A stretch of 32,537 nt of DNA. Source: Oppiella nova (lineage: Eukaryota > Arthropoda > Arachnida > Sarcoptiformes > Oppiidae). The stretch lies in contig CAJPVJ010000169.1 in the NCBI GenBank assembly GCA_905397405.1, positions 2,286 to 34,822 on the forward strand, written 5' to 3'. The translations under genes were made by a program, and so were the position numbers. The notes below the pieces were generated by a model. It was not told where the DNA came from and made no database searches. It saw nothing but the letters and a program-made list of their open reading frames with translations. Shown one piece after another: positions 22,861-32,537 of the stretch. Positions within the stretch are counted from its first letter, which is position 1, and each line of letters starts with the position of its first letter.

Positions 22861-24181
22861 TCGAGTGTTTCACAAGTGCTGACTCTATTGAGTAAAATTG
22901 AATAAATTTCATAGCTTTTAATGCATTACTTAACACAGAGTTTAAGGTTTCTTTAATAAATGCGAAACTAAATCTTATTTACTTTGAAAATGGTGTTAAA
23001 ACTCTATACAGAGCGTAGAATAACATTCATTTTGAAACATGAAATGCTCACAAAAACCTCAACAACAGTGCCATTTGAGAAAAAATAAAATTATATAATA
23101 CGAAAAAAGTCTAAAAACACTTTGAAAACAAGTAGTTTGCAGTATAAGTGAGGGCTTAAGAAGCCCTAAAATGTTTCCATAAAATTTCAAATCCATATTA
23201 GGATTAAAATGCTATTTAAAATCGCTGTTCAGAAGACTTATCGTATAAATAGGACTTTTGAGTGAACAGAAAGTAAGAGTTTTCGAGTCAATAATTAATG
23301 CAAAAAAACATTTATTCTGTAAATAGTAGTCGACATAAAAAACGGAATCTTTTGTGCCATTAATTGACTGTAAAAAAGAGGAAATTCTTGAAATACTATA
23401 CGCGAGAAGAATTCCCAGCGCCTCAGGCTTTGCCAGTGTTTGCGAGCTAACTATAGGTAGCACCGGGAGGGCAGTCGATTAGCCCCTCTCAACCGCACAC
23501 AACACACTCGTCTATCGGTGGAAAAAGCGCACAATTATTGCGAGACTTGATTTTGACGCTAAGAAAAGTTTTTGAGAAAAGAAAAAAACACTCAAAAACT
23601 CTTTGGGATTGTATGCGAAGAGTCGGTTAAAAATAAAGTGAAAATAATTGTATAATAATTAATGGCATTAAATGTGTGTCTAATAGACTCGTAATCTCGA
23701 GTCTCTGTCCTCCGGCTATACATTAGCTGTGAATTCATGTCTTAAGAAATATATGGGACACAGAATATAGGACACCATATACTCGACGCTCGTATACAGC
23801 GTTACGTTTAAACGCGTGCGAAGTGTGCCCCGAGAGGGTAACCCAATAGACTAACCAGTGGTGACTGAGTGGTGTTGTGAACCTGAATAGCCGTCACTCT
23901 ATATGTGTTGAGAGGTTGTGAACGTCTTTCACTAGATTTGGTCATTAAGTCTCCAGAAATTGAAATCAATTGTGAATTTGTTGTCATTTTTTCACAAATC
24001 AATGATTAATTCATTTGTTAAGTGGTGTTAAGAGTGGAGACAATTGTTCACTGAATCGGAACCAATCGATGCATTCATTTGATTGACTGCATCTGCAACC
24101 AAGTGATGGACAATACGTGCGATTGTCATCAGTTGTTGTGTCTTATGGTGTGATTTGGTATGAATTGAGTGATCGCTGGAG
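22861..24181. other. Spacer and presumed promoter/5' UTR of the ENTREP-like gene
   Basis: No gene recognised. The stretch 23440-23560 is less AT-rich and could hold the promoter, but I see no clear TATA box or initiator. Short frames on both strands show no family match. Confidence 0.45.
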
Positions 24182-26935
24182 ATGTCGACCAATCGGGAGT
24201 CGAGACCAGTGACCAACTGCTGTAACATAACGTCAATCTCTTGGGACCACAAATACATAGTCTTGTGTGTGATCTGTGGCACCGTTTCCACTCTCGTCGG
24301 GTCTCTCATTGTCTTAATCTATGCACTCATCCGCTCAAACACTTCTTCGCTTCAATACTTTGAGACAATTCCCACATATATTGTCGCCATTTTGGTATGA
24401 ATTGACACATTGTCTCACTAACAGACCTATTCATGACAATTATCTTTCAATGGCAGCTCATACTCAATGGTTTACTCGTAATATGTTTTGCAAAAAGCAG
24501 ATTAAGGTTTGCTTTCCTGGTATGTAGTCATCACCGAAGTATTGTTTGTCTCAATTGATCCCATATTATCATTATTGATGTCCCGATTGACAGATGAAAG
24601 CAATTGGTGTCATGTATTTAATCTGCGCCCTCTTGAGTGTTGTGGTCACTGTCACCACAACTGTCATCCATATGAATCGATTGCAAACGCATTCGCAATG
24701 CATTTATAATACAAACTACAGGACCTGTACCTGTATTACACCTCCCGTTCCCAACGGAGAGACCAATGGTTTGTTTGACAATAATTATTGCATTTTGAAT
24801 AGCATTTAATGATTGACTCATTTATGGGAACAGTTGGTCATCACATGATATTTGAAGACACGACGGACTGCAATGTAGTCCACGGCTTACTCTTCTCGTG
24901 TCTGAGAGGACTGTTCGGTCTATCGGTGTTCGCGATCCTGATCTGCATTTTCTCTCTAATGCTTGTCTACCAGTTGTTGAGCCATCAGAAGAAGAAGAAA
25001 TATTTACAACAACTGGAACTGAGGCGAAGATTTCAGATCCAGTGCCGAGGCTTCGGGTCATCGCATCCCTCATACGTCTCGTCACACGTTTCGCCACTAA
25101 TTTTGGCCCAAAGCCGGAACCACTCGTTAAGGCATTTGCCGTACAATTCTTACAGCGAAGACAACTCTCCAAATGGTTGGTGTCTTCCGCCGCATTCGTA
25201 CGACTATTTGGACAGTCGTTCCCATAATCGCAACTTCGAGGAAGACATGCAATCAAACGTTGGAATTATGACGAATCGCTCCAATTCGTGGACCAATTGG
25301 TTGAATTGGCCCCGGAATCAGATCTGGTCGTCGGCTAATCACGTGTCCAATCAGAACACAAATCGGGGATTCTTTGGGCTCTTTCGCAGAAACCATAACA
25401 ACAGAGACACTAATGATAGGAATTCAACACAAAATCTGTGGCGACACCCGACGGGCCATAACTTTCTGCCGCCGCATGTCTTCATTCCGCGCATCGGTTC
25501 CAGCGGTCTCTCACCACTACCGCAACATTTGCTGAGATATCGGGACAACCACTTGAGGCCAACCATAATGAGAGCCATGAGTTCGGCTCATCGGAGGACC
25601 CGCTCTAATGACGGTATATTCCAACACATGAACGCTCAACACATGTCAATGGATCCCGCCTTCAACGGGGGTCACGTCGTGAACAACTCGGCCAATATGT
25701 TTGCCATATGGGGTCCGCCCCCGCCCTACACTTGCTCTCAGCCCCAGTCTCTCAACCGTATTAACACGATCTGCAATAATATGAACCACTCGTCTGGTGC
25801 CCAACACTGTAGACAATCAAGTGTTCACTCGTCGGACGTGACGCCCGCCTCTAAGATGAGTACTCCTCTGTCGGAGAGACGTCTTCGTTGTAATGCCTTT
25901 TCATCGCAAGGCATAAGACTAACCATTGAAGGCAATGACTCTCTGTTAGCGCCAGAAACAAAGGGCTCCTGTATTGTGGAAATACACGTTCCCTATAATG
26001 AAGACCAACAAAACAATGAGATGAATGTCTTCGAGAAGCAGAGCAGTGGTCACAAGAAGTCGAATTTAAGCTTCAATACAATGCCGTCAATGAAACGCGC
26101 GGATCAGTTGCAGCCAATCAATCCATTCAAGTCTCTGTCGAATATTCCGATCATATTTCCCATGAATTCTCCGAAAAACACGGGTTTCACGGATTCAGAG
26201 CTCGAGTCCAACAAATCGAAACTCGAAAGCATACAAAACGTCTACAGAACACAGATATTCGATCAAAAATCGTTGACCAGTTCATCGACGCCTACCTCCA
26301 CATCAAACATCACATCAGAGATCACCTCAGAGTTGTCGACGTATAACAACACAGACGAGGGCTCCTTCTCTGTGACCAGTTTTCCCGTCGATCCTCCGAC
26401 TGATTACAAGTCAACACTCGTTATCCAAACGCCAAACACTCAGTCGAGTCCACTGACAGAGAAGAGTAGCAATAATGTGGCGCAAAGACATGCCATCAAT
26501 GGGTGCGCCAAAGAGAAGGACAATCGGCTGAATAGCGCCCAATCGATGCCAAACCTGAGTTGTATTATTCCCGTCTCGTCATCGAAGTCGACGTCTACGC
26601 GAACGCAACCAAACTTCTGGGAATTGCATAGAATTCCGTCGAGTGGTAACACTTCCACATCGCAAGACTTGGCCGACTTTGAGCTCGACTTGGATGAAGA
26701 GTCCATCAAAATGGTGGCCGATTTGCCCAATGATAACATCCGCGTCACTAAATTGGCCGCTATTTCGTCAGAGAAGTCGAGTTCGGAGACGACGGCGTCG
26801 ATAACACCTGAGCTCTTGAAACCTCCGACGCCTTTCAATAACCAGAACTTTAGCGAGTCTTCGACGGCAACCCTATCGTCGCTAAGCGAACCAAAACCAG
26901 AGCTAATAATCAATATAACAGGCATTCAAGTCTGA
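24182..26935 (+). CDS. Four-transmembrane protein with PPPPY motif, ENTREP/FAM189-like
   Basis: Four exons: 24182-24394, 24457-24519, 24594-24768, 24834-26935; 850 aa. Four hydrophobic segments lie at about 24-50, 65-83, 95-118 and 169-199. The second loop (119-168) is Cys-rich (QCIYN, RTCTCITPPVP, TTDCNVVHG). TM4 is followed by a basic stop-transfer HQKKKK and a ~650-residue Ser/Asn-rich cytoplasmic tail with PPPPY at about 445-449, a consensus ligand for WW domains of NEDD4-type E3 ligases. The DC..V.G.L...FGLSVFA.LICIFS pattern before the tail resembles vertebrate FAM189/ENTREP proteins, which recruit ITCH; that assignment is by eye and from memory. The tail ends NITGIQV. Exon 2 (63 nt, 21 codons) was placed because it restores TM2 in phase. 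The gene converges on DRG2. AATAAA at 27498-27503 may end its transcript. Confidence 0.8.
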
Positions 26936-27625
26936 AACCAATATGACAGCTTAATATACAATTTAAATCAATTCACATATTCTTTACGTTTAAGTTTATG
27001 TTATAAACATTCAGATCTAATATTGACTTTTTTACTCGTTTTTTGAGTTATTGTTTTCAATATTTCCTATTGAATATTGATTTGACTTTTGATGCTCTTT
27101 TAGCGCAACTTATTGTTTCATTTGATATTTTACAACAAATATTCCTGTTTTTTATATACCGTAACAGATATTAAGTGTCTCTCGTATTACAGTATATTTA
27201 CAATATTTTTCAATTCGCGATTTGTTTGTTCGCAACATTTGTCTGATTATAACTAGTCTTTCCAACAGTTTTATCCAATCTATGGATTTGAATTATTACT
27301 TAAATGATATAATCGAGTCATAACTCAATACACAGTTTTTTCTGTATATTTTTGTAACTATTTTTGTTGTTTGAGAGTCAGAACCGATTGGATGTAACGG
27401 ATGTGTCGATAAGAATCGCGAGATTTTTTGGTCCAACAAATGTTTGAAACTTTCCGACAATTCAATTAATTGTATTATATTTTGTAAATAATTACCGAAT
27501 AAATGATAACTTTTTTGAGTTATTTATAAATAGAAACGATCTGAACATTTATTTAAATTAAAAACGTGTTTATAATTGATAATAATTTTCTTTATAATAA
27601 TTGTATTATAAAATGAATATAAAAA
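26936..27625. other. 3' UTR region between the convergent ENTREP-like gene and DRG2
   Basis: 690 bp, AT-rich, no coding frame of note. A plus-strand AATAAA lies at 27498-27503. The whole stretch recurs at 31334-32015 with a few substitutions and small indels. Confidence 0.6.
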
Positions 27626-29347
27626 TCATTTCTTAATTATTTGGACGACATCTTCGTGGTGGACGACCTGAACGATCGACACAATCATTAATTGGTTGAC
27701 AAATCAGTCACTAAACAGCAATACTTACGTGATTCAGACCAACCCTTTGTGGACTATATTTAGTACTCGTTCCCTATGATTGCATTCAATAGTGAATCAC
27801 AATTCATGTCAATACGAGTTATCAAATGCTTACCCAAACCAATGCATACTTAAAGGTATCGGCAATAGTCCTATGAATTGTGTGACAGACGTGCTCTACA
27901 GTGGAACTCCTTCTCAAAATAAGGCCGTCTTCGAAATCAGGCGGTTCTGACAAATGCATTAAAATATCGCATGAAATGCTTGTTATCTCACAGACTATTG
28001 TAATGTGAGATCATTTTCTGGACACCACTTACGGCCTCTCTTTTTAGTGTAGACCTGAATGAGTGCCAAATGTTCCCAAATCTTGTCGAGCATAGCGTCT
28101 AAATTAAGTTTCATATTACAACTGACGACTACTGTGTGCGGCTGTCGGGCCAACCGGTCCACCTCTTCCATCGAGATCTGATCGATCTTATTGTAAATGT
28201 AAAGACACGGCAAATACACCCTATTCTTGACCACCACATCGATTAAGTCATCGGCCGAACAGTCTTCACGGAACAGAATCTCGGCGTTGAATATCTCTAT
28301 AGATATATACAAATCATTAGTATTTCAGACATTTAAGGGCTTCAGAGGACACGCACTGTATTCGTGTAAAACCATTTGAACCAACTTTTCATCGCATTTA
28401 GTGAGAGGACACGTGGCGTTGAATGATATGCCGCCCGTCTTCTTCTCCTAATAGGTCCACACGATTACCACAATATTAGTCACAGATAATCACCGAATGA
28501 TAGGTCGGATAGAGAGCTAACCTTAAAGTAGAGGTTCGGCGGCTTCTTATTGAGCCGAATGCCAACCGTTTCCAACTCCTTCTCCAACAGCGATCTCTGG
28601 ACTTCGCTTTTGGTCGCGTCTAACATAATGATCACCAAATCGGAGGTTCGCGCCACTGCTATCACCTGTCGACCCCTACCCTTACCTGTCATTTATAAAC
28701 ACAAACACTCAATGAGTACTGAATGGCATGTCGACCACCCGTGCCATACATACCATGTGCGGCCCCCTCTATAATTCCGGGCAAATCAAGTAACTGAATG
28801 TTTGCCCCCTTATAGTGAATGACTCCCGGAATACACGTTAATGTCGTGAACTCATAGGACGCCGACTCGCTGTGAGTGTCGGTCACTGTATTCAAGAGAG
28901 TCGACTAGAGATCAGATACAAGACATGAGTTCATCAATCAGTCCGGGATTGAGTTCATCACTATATGTCCGAAATACATACCTTTCCGACCGATGGGAAC
29001 CCTATGAGGGCGACCCTCGCGTCACCGCTTTTCATCACCTAATCATACAATGAGTCAATTGATGGACAAATCAATTAAAGTGATAATAAAGGGGTTAAGA
29101 GATGGCGAAGACATACATCGAAACCTTCGCCTTTGGCCGACGATTTGGTGGTCGGTTCCAACAGTTGTGCCCTATATCTGGCTAACTTGGCCTTCAAGAC
29201 CCCCAAATGGTATTCAGTGGCTGCGATCGGTGGACATAAACCTCATGAGTGACACAACAGATCAGTGGACACGTGAGACAAACCTTTATTCTTCTGCGTG
29301 CGAGAGATCTCTCTCTCGATTTCGGCGATTCTCTCGAGAATTCCCAT
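27626..29347 (-). CDS. DRG2: Developmentally regulated GTP-binding protein 2
   Basis: Obg/DRG-family GTPase linked to ribosomes and translation; partner of DFRP2/RWDD1 in relatives. Ten small exons on the minus strand: 29284-29347, 29117-29220, 28982-29038, 28754-28904, 28522-28685, 28357-28447, 28033-28296, 27834-27946, 27729-27773, 27626-27667; 364 aa, the same length as human DRG2. N-terminal helical region: [21 protein letters not shown]1 is GFPSVGKS at 69-76, then [14 protein letters not shown] (G2 region), [18 protein letters not shown] (G3) and [17 protein letters not shown] (G4). [12 protein letters not shown] and TKKRG mark DRG2 rather than DRG1. The C-terminal TGS domain ends [11 protein letters not shown]. 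All exon phases close without conflict. The last part of the gene is present again at 32016-32537. Confidence 0.98.
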
Positions 29348-30118
29348 TATTATTGTCACCCGAAGTGATGACCACTTAAGACACTTAAGACACTGCTCGC
29401 ACCACAACTGCCGATTCACTTGAATGTCACCACAAATGGCAATAAAAGCGGATTTTTTCGTGAATGAGTGGTAAACACAAGCTATGAATGAATGCCTGCA
29501 ATGACTACACGTGTGAACACAACACTCACTCAACGCACCACTCGTTACATGACATCAATTCACTCATCACTTCAGTCATTGTTTTTGCCATTTATTTGCC
29601 GTTTAATCCACTTTTCATTGCATGCAGTCATCCATTTAAAGCCGTAATCCACGCAAACATACAAACATTCATTCAATGTGTTTGTTTCAAGAAATGAGTG
29701 CTATTTTGTGCACAATTTACACACAATTGGCGGACAATGCGCTCAAAGCAGTGCTATATTTCACTCAATTGTGAGTTAACTGTAAGTGTTGTTTAGATTT
29801 CATAGCAATTCATACGACCATTGAATCCATGATAGCATACATACCATACATACGGCACTTAAAACACATACAATTCAGTGAATTAGTGGCAAAATATATG
29901 CATTCATTGCGTAATGCTTTGCGAATTGACGCCAGTTTGCAGTGTTTGCATACAAATGGCACTCAATTTGATTATATTTAAGCAATTGATTTATAAATAC
30001 ACCAAATATTGGCTTTAAATGACATTTTTATTAATATTTGAAACAATTTATAGCAATATATTTACAATGATTTGGCAATAAATATACAAAACATATGCAA
30101 ATTGAATGAACAGTTTGT
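29348..30118. other. DRG2 upstream region
   Basis: 770 bp with no recognised gene. A minus-strand AATAAA (plus TTTATT at 30027-30032) lies 87 nt beyond the stop of the small frame at 30119 and could be its poly(A) signal. A CATTCAATG motif occurs near 29659. Confidence 0.5.
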
Positions 30119-30355
30119 TCACAACAATCTAATCCACTCATCGCGAGTGAATCTCATCTCTTGATCCATAAAAAGAGGGATATCTTGGATGTGGAAGTTG
30201 TCGTGTCTTTGATACGACTCATCCATCAGAGGTGAGAGCGACGCGGGTCTGGCCTTGGCTTTCATCACACTTTGAGTGGTCTTTGGTTTGTTTGGCGGAC
30301 ACACGACAGCGTCATCCTCGGCGACACTTCTCTTCCTCTTGAGTGTGGAAGACAT
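30119..30355 (-). CDS. Possible small basic protein with nuclear-localisation-like motif
   Basis: Single open frame from ATG at 30353-30355 to TGA at 30119-30121, 78 aa. It starts MSSTLKRKRS, a likely basic nuclear signal, continues with a second Lys/Pro-rich stretch (NKPKTTQSVMKAKARP) and ends in an acidic/aromatic segment, IPLFMDQEM then RFTRDEWIRLL. I do not recognise the family. Composition is less AT-rich than the flanks and the frame is followed by a minus-strand AATAAA, both in favour of a real gene. A pyrimidine-AG (ctttcag) upstream near 30390 could be an acceptor, so the start may not be the true N-terminus. No homology can be tested here. Confidence 0.5.
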   Translation of the reverse strand: MSSTLKRKRSVAEDDAVVCPPNKPKTTQSVMKAKARPASLSPLMDESYQRHDNFHIQDIPLFMDQEMRFTRDEWIRLL

Positions 30356-31062
30356 TTGTGATTGAATTGAGTGATAATCGGTTGTATGGACTGAAAGAGT
30401 GGGCAAATGGCTCGGGAATGTATGCGTTGTGTGACGAATTTGAAGCCAAACTAGAAAATGAGTAGAATTTTAAGGGAAAGGCGGGGCTTAGCACTGATTC
30501 GACCAATGGTTGGGTCGCTATTTCACTCATTCTCTGCATTTTCTATTCACACTGTTATACTCCTATCGATAGCATCGATATCGCGATACAAATATCGTTG
30601 TCATCAATGCGTGCACTGACTGGGGGTTCACTTCCACTGCATTGCTCTCACCTTAACATACAGTATATGGTAGCTTCTATCTATTAAAGGAAATATTTGA
30701 ATAGTTTTTGAATGGATTATCCGATTTTTAATCTGTTTTCACTAATTTGTAGCTGGATAATCACGTAATCAAATGGTATAGTATTTGCCATATAAATTCA
30801 TCAGGATAAATTATTAATTTGATTTCAAAGTTTTGCCAACATTTCTCATTGAAATTACATGGGGATTTTACTTCATTTTTCATAATTTACTATAAACTCG
30901 CTAAATTTTCATATACCTGTATCTTGGTCATTTCTATTGCGATTTTTGAAATTCCAACGTCATTCTGTTTGACAATAAAATGCACTTTTTATCATGTAAT
31001 GAATTTTTAAAATTTACCAAAAATGTGTTTCTAACATTTGAATGCTAAGACCTAGATCAAAN
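30356..31062. other. Upstream region of the small frame, ending at a single N
   Basis: No gene seen. It contains a DRE-like palindrome at 30563-30572 followed by more TCGATA-type sequence, then AT-rich DNA. The only ambiguous base in the window is at 31062, exactly at the edge of the duplicated segment. Confidence 0.5.
30563..30572. promoter_or_regulatory. DRE-like TATCGATA palindrome
   Basis: CTATCGATAG at 30563-30572, followed within 20 bp by ATCGATATCGCGAT. TATCGATA is the known DREF site of Drosophila housekeeping promoters. It lies about 210 bp upstream of the ATG of the 78-aa frame on the minus strand, a reasonable promoter distance. Whether mites use this factor at this site is inference. 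Confidence 0.4.
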
Positions 31063-31063
31063 A

Positions 31064-31333
31064 GACTTGGCCGACTTTGAGCTCGACTTGGATGAAGAGT
31101 CCATCAAAATGGTGGCCGATTTGCCCAATGATAACATCCGCGTCACTAAATTGGCCGCTATTTCGTCAGAGAAGTCGAGTTCGGAGACGACGGCGTCGAT
31201 AACACCTGAGCTCTTGAAACCTCCGACGCCTTTCAATAACCAGAACTTTAGCGAGTCTTCGACGGCAACCCTATCGTCGCTAAGCGAACCAAAACCAGAG
31301 CTAATAATCAATATAACAGGCATTCAAGTCTGA
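31064..31333 (+). pseudogene. Second copy of the ENTREP-like C-terminus (fragment)
   Basis: Ninety codons through the stop, beginning DLADFELDLDEES and ending NITGIQV, identical to the C-terminus of the 24182-26935 gene. It has no upstream exon because the copy begins at the N at 31062. It is either an allele fragment placed by the assembly or a truncated paralogue. Confidence 0.85.
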
Positions 31334-32015
31334 AACCAATACTCAGCTTAATATACAATTTAAATCAATTCACATATTCTTTACGTTTAAGTTTATGTTA
31401 TAAACATTCAGATCTAATATTGACTTTTTTACTCGTTTTTTGAGTTATTGTTTTCAATATTTCCTATTGAATATTGATTTGACTTTTGATGCTCTTTTAG
31501 CGCAACTTATTGTTTCATTTGATATTTTACAACAAATATTCCTGTTTTTTATATACCGTAACAGATATTAAGTATGTCTCTCGTATTACAGTATATTTAC
31601 AATATTTTTCAATTCGCGATTTGTTTGTTCGCAACATTTGTCTGATTATAACTAGTCTTTCCAACAGTTTTATCCAATCTATGGATTTGAATTATTACTT
31701 AAATGATATAATCGAGTCATAACTCAATACACAGTTTTTTCTGTATATTTTTGTAACTATTTTTGTTGTTTGAGAGTCAGAACCGATTGGATGTAACGGA
31801 TGTGTCGATAAGAATCGCGAGATTTTTTGGTCCAACAAATGTTTGAAACTTTCCGACAATTGTATTATATTTTGTAAATAATTACCGAATAAATGATAAC
31901 TTTTTTGAGTTATTTATAAATAGAAACGATCTGAACATTTATTTAAATTAAAAACGTGTTTATAATTCATAATAATTTTCGTTATAATAATTCTATTATA
32001 AAATGAATATAAAAA

Positions 32016-32537
32016 TCATTTCTTAATTATTTGGACGACATCTTCGTGGTGGACGACCTGAACGATCGACGCAATCATTAATTGGTTGACAAATCAGTCA
32101 CTAAACAGCAATACTTACGTGATTCAGACCAACCCTTTGTGGACTATATTTAGTACTCGTTCCCTATCATTGCATTCAATAGTGAATCACAATTCATGTC
32201 AATACGAGTTATCAAATGCTTACCCAAACCAATGCATATTTAAAGGTATCGGCAATAGTCCTATGAATTGTGTGGCAGACGTGCTCTACAGTGGAACTCC
32301 TTCTCAAAATAAGGCCGTCTTCGAAATCAGGCGGTTCTGACAAATGCATGAAAATATCGCATGAAATGCTTGTTATCTCACAGACTATTGTAATGTCAGA
32401 TAATTTTCTAGACACCACTTACGGCCTCTCTTTTTAGTGTAGACCTGAATGAGTGCCAAATGTTCCCAAATCTTGTCGAGCATAGCGTCTAAATTAAGTT
32501 TCATATTACAACTGACGACTACTGTGTGCGGCTGTCG
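32016..32537 (-). CDS. DRG2: Second copy of the DRG2 3' exons, cut by the window end
   Basis: Exons correspond one to one with the full gene: 32016-32057, 32119-32163, 32224-32336 and 32423-32537 (partial). Splice sites, stop and reading frame are preserved; coding changes seen are silent. If the window continues with the rest of the gene, this is a second allele or recent paralogue rather than a broken copy. Confidence 0.85.

Larger units (their letters stand above)
31063..32537. repeat. Direct duplication of 26665-28147
   Basis: About 1.48 kb reproducing the last part of the ENTREP-like CDS, the shared 3' UTR spacer and the 3' part of DRG2, in the same orientation. The offset drifts from 4398 to 4390 through small indels. 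The 90-codon ENTREP-like part is identical in protein. The base changes I checked in the DRG2 exons are synonymous (TGT/TGC for Cys, AAG/AAA for Lys). The copy starts immediately after an N and runs to the window end. Confidence 0.95.

Noticed and set aside
23212-23463. 83-codon minus-strand frame upstream of the ENTREP-like gene
   Set aside because: AT-rich, no recognisable domain, no splice or poly(A) context.
1-32537. Viral, LTR or Polinton-type elements, CRISPR arrays, tRNA or rRNA genes
   Set aside because: I looked for polymerase, integrase or capsid-like frames, long terminal repeats, regularly spaced repeats and cloverleaf-like sequences, and saw none that could be supported.

Overview
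This is nuclear DNA from an animal, almost certainly an arthropod and most likely a mite or other chelicerate. The evidence is spliced genes with many introns of only 57-81 nt, GT/AG junctions that restore conserved protein frames, AT-rich spacers, and animal-specific genes (GIT, a Domino/EP400 helicase, an ENTREP-like membrane protein). The mite placement is inference from compactness and gene content. I see no bacterial operon, CRISPR array, tRNA, rRNA, or viral or LTR element.

Layout: (1) 2-975 (+), enolase-phosphatase E1 lacking its first residues at the window edge. (2) 976-3509, AT-rich spacer. (3) 3640-4713 (-), PGAM5, with a perfect 128-bp tandem duplication over its 3' end. (4) 4714-5734, divergent spacer that may hide the last exon of a small tail-anchored membrane protein. 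(5) 5735-8280 (+), GIT, complete. (6) 8771-10721 (+), Pescadillo, complete. (7) 10854-20996 (-), a Domino/SRCAP/EP400 remodelling ATPase with two alternative C-termini that parallel Drosophila DOM-A and DOM-B. Two of its introns carry copies of the same ~146-bp repeat. (8) 20997-24181, spacer with a pair of inverted, circularly permuted ~250-bp repeats. (9) 24182-26935 (+), four-transmembrane protein with a PPPPY motif, ENTREP/FAM189-like. (10) 27626-29347 (-), DRG2, complete, 10 exons. (11) 30119-30355 (-), possible 78-aa basic protein. (12) 31063-32537, second copy of the 26665-28147 segment, starting right after the only N in the window. This is most simply an allelic or assembly duplication.

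The genes do not form one pathway. They are mostly housekeeping: methionine salvage (ENOPH1), mitochondrial quality control (PGAM5), Arf/paxillin signalling (GIT), ribosome biogenesis (PES1), H2A.Z exchange and acetylation (Domino), and translation-linked GTPase function (DRG2). The features most worth a second look are the permuted inverted repeat, the paired intronic repeats in domino, the conserved A/B isoform switch, and the two duplications.
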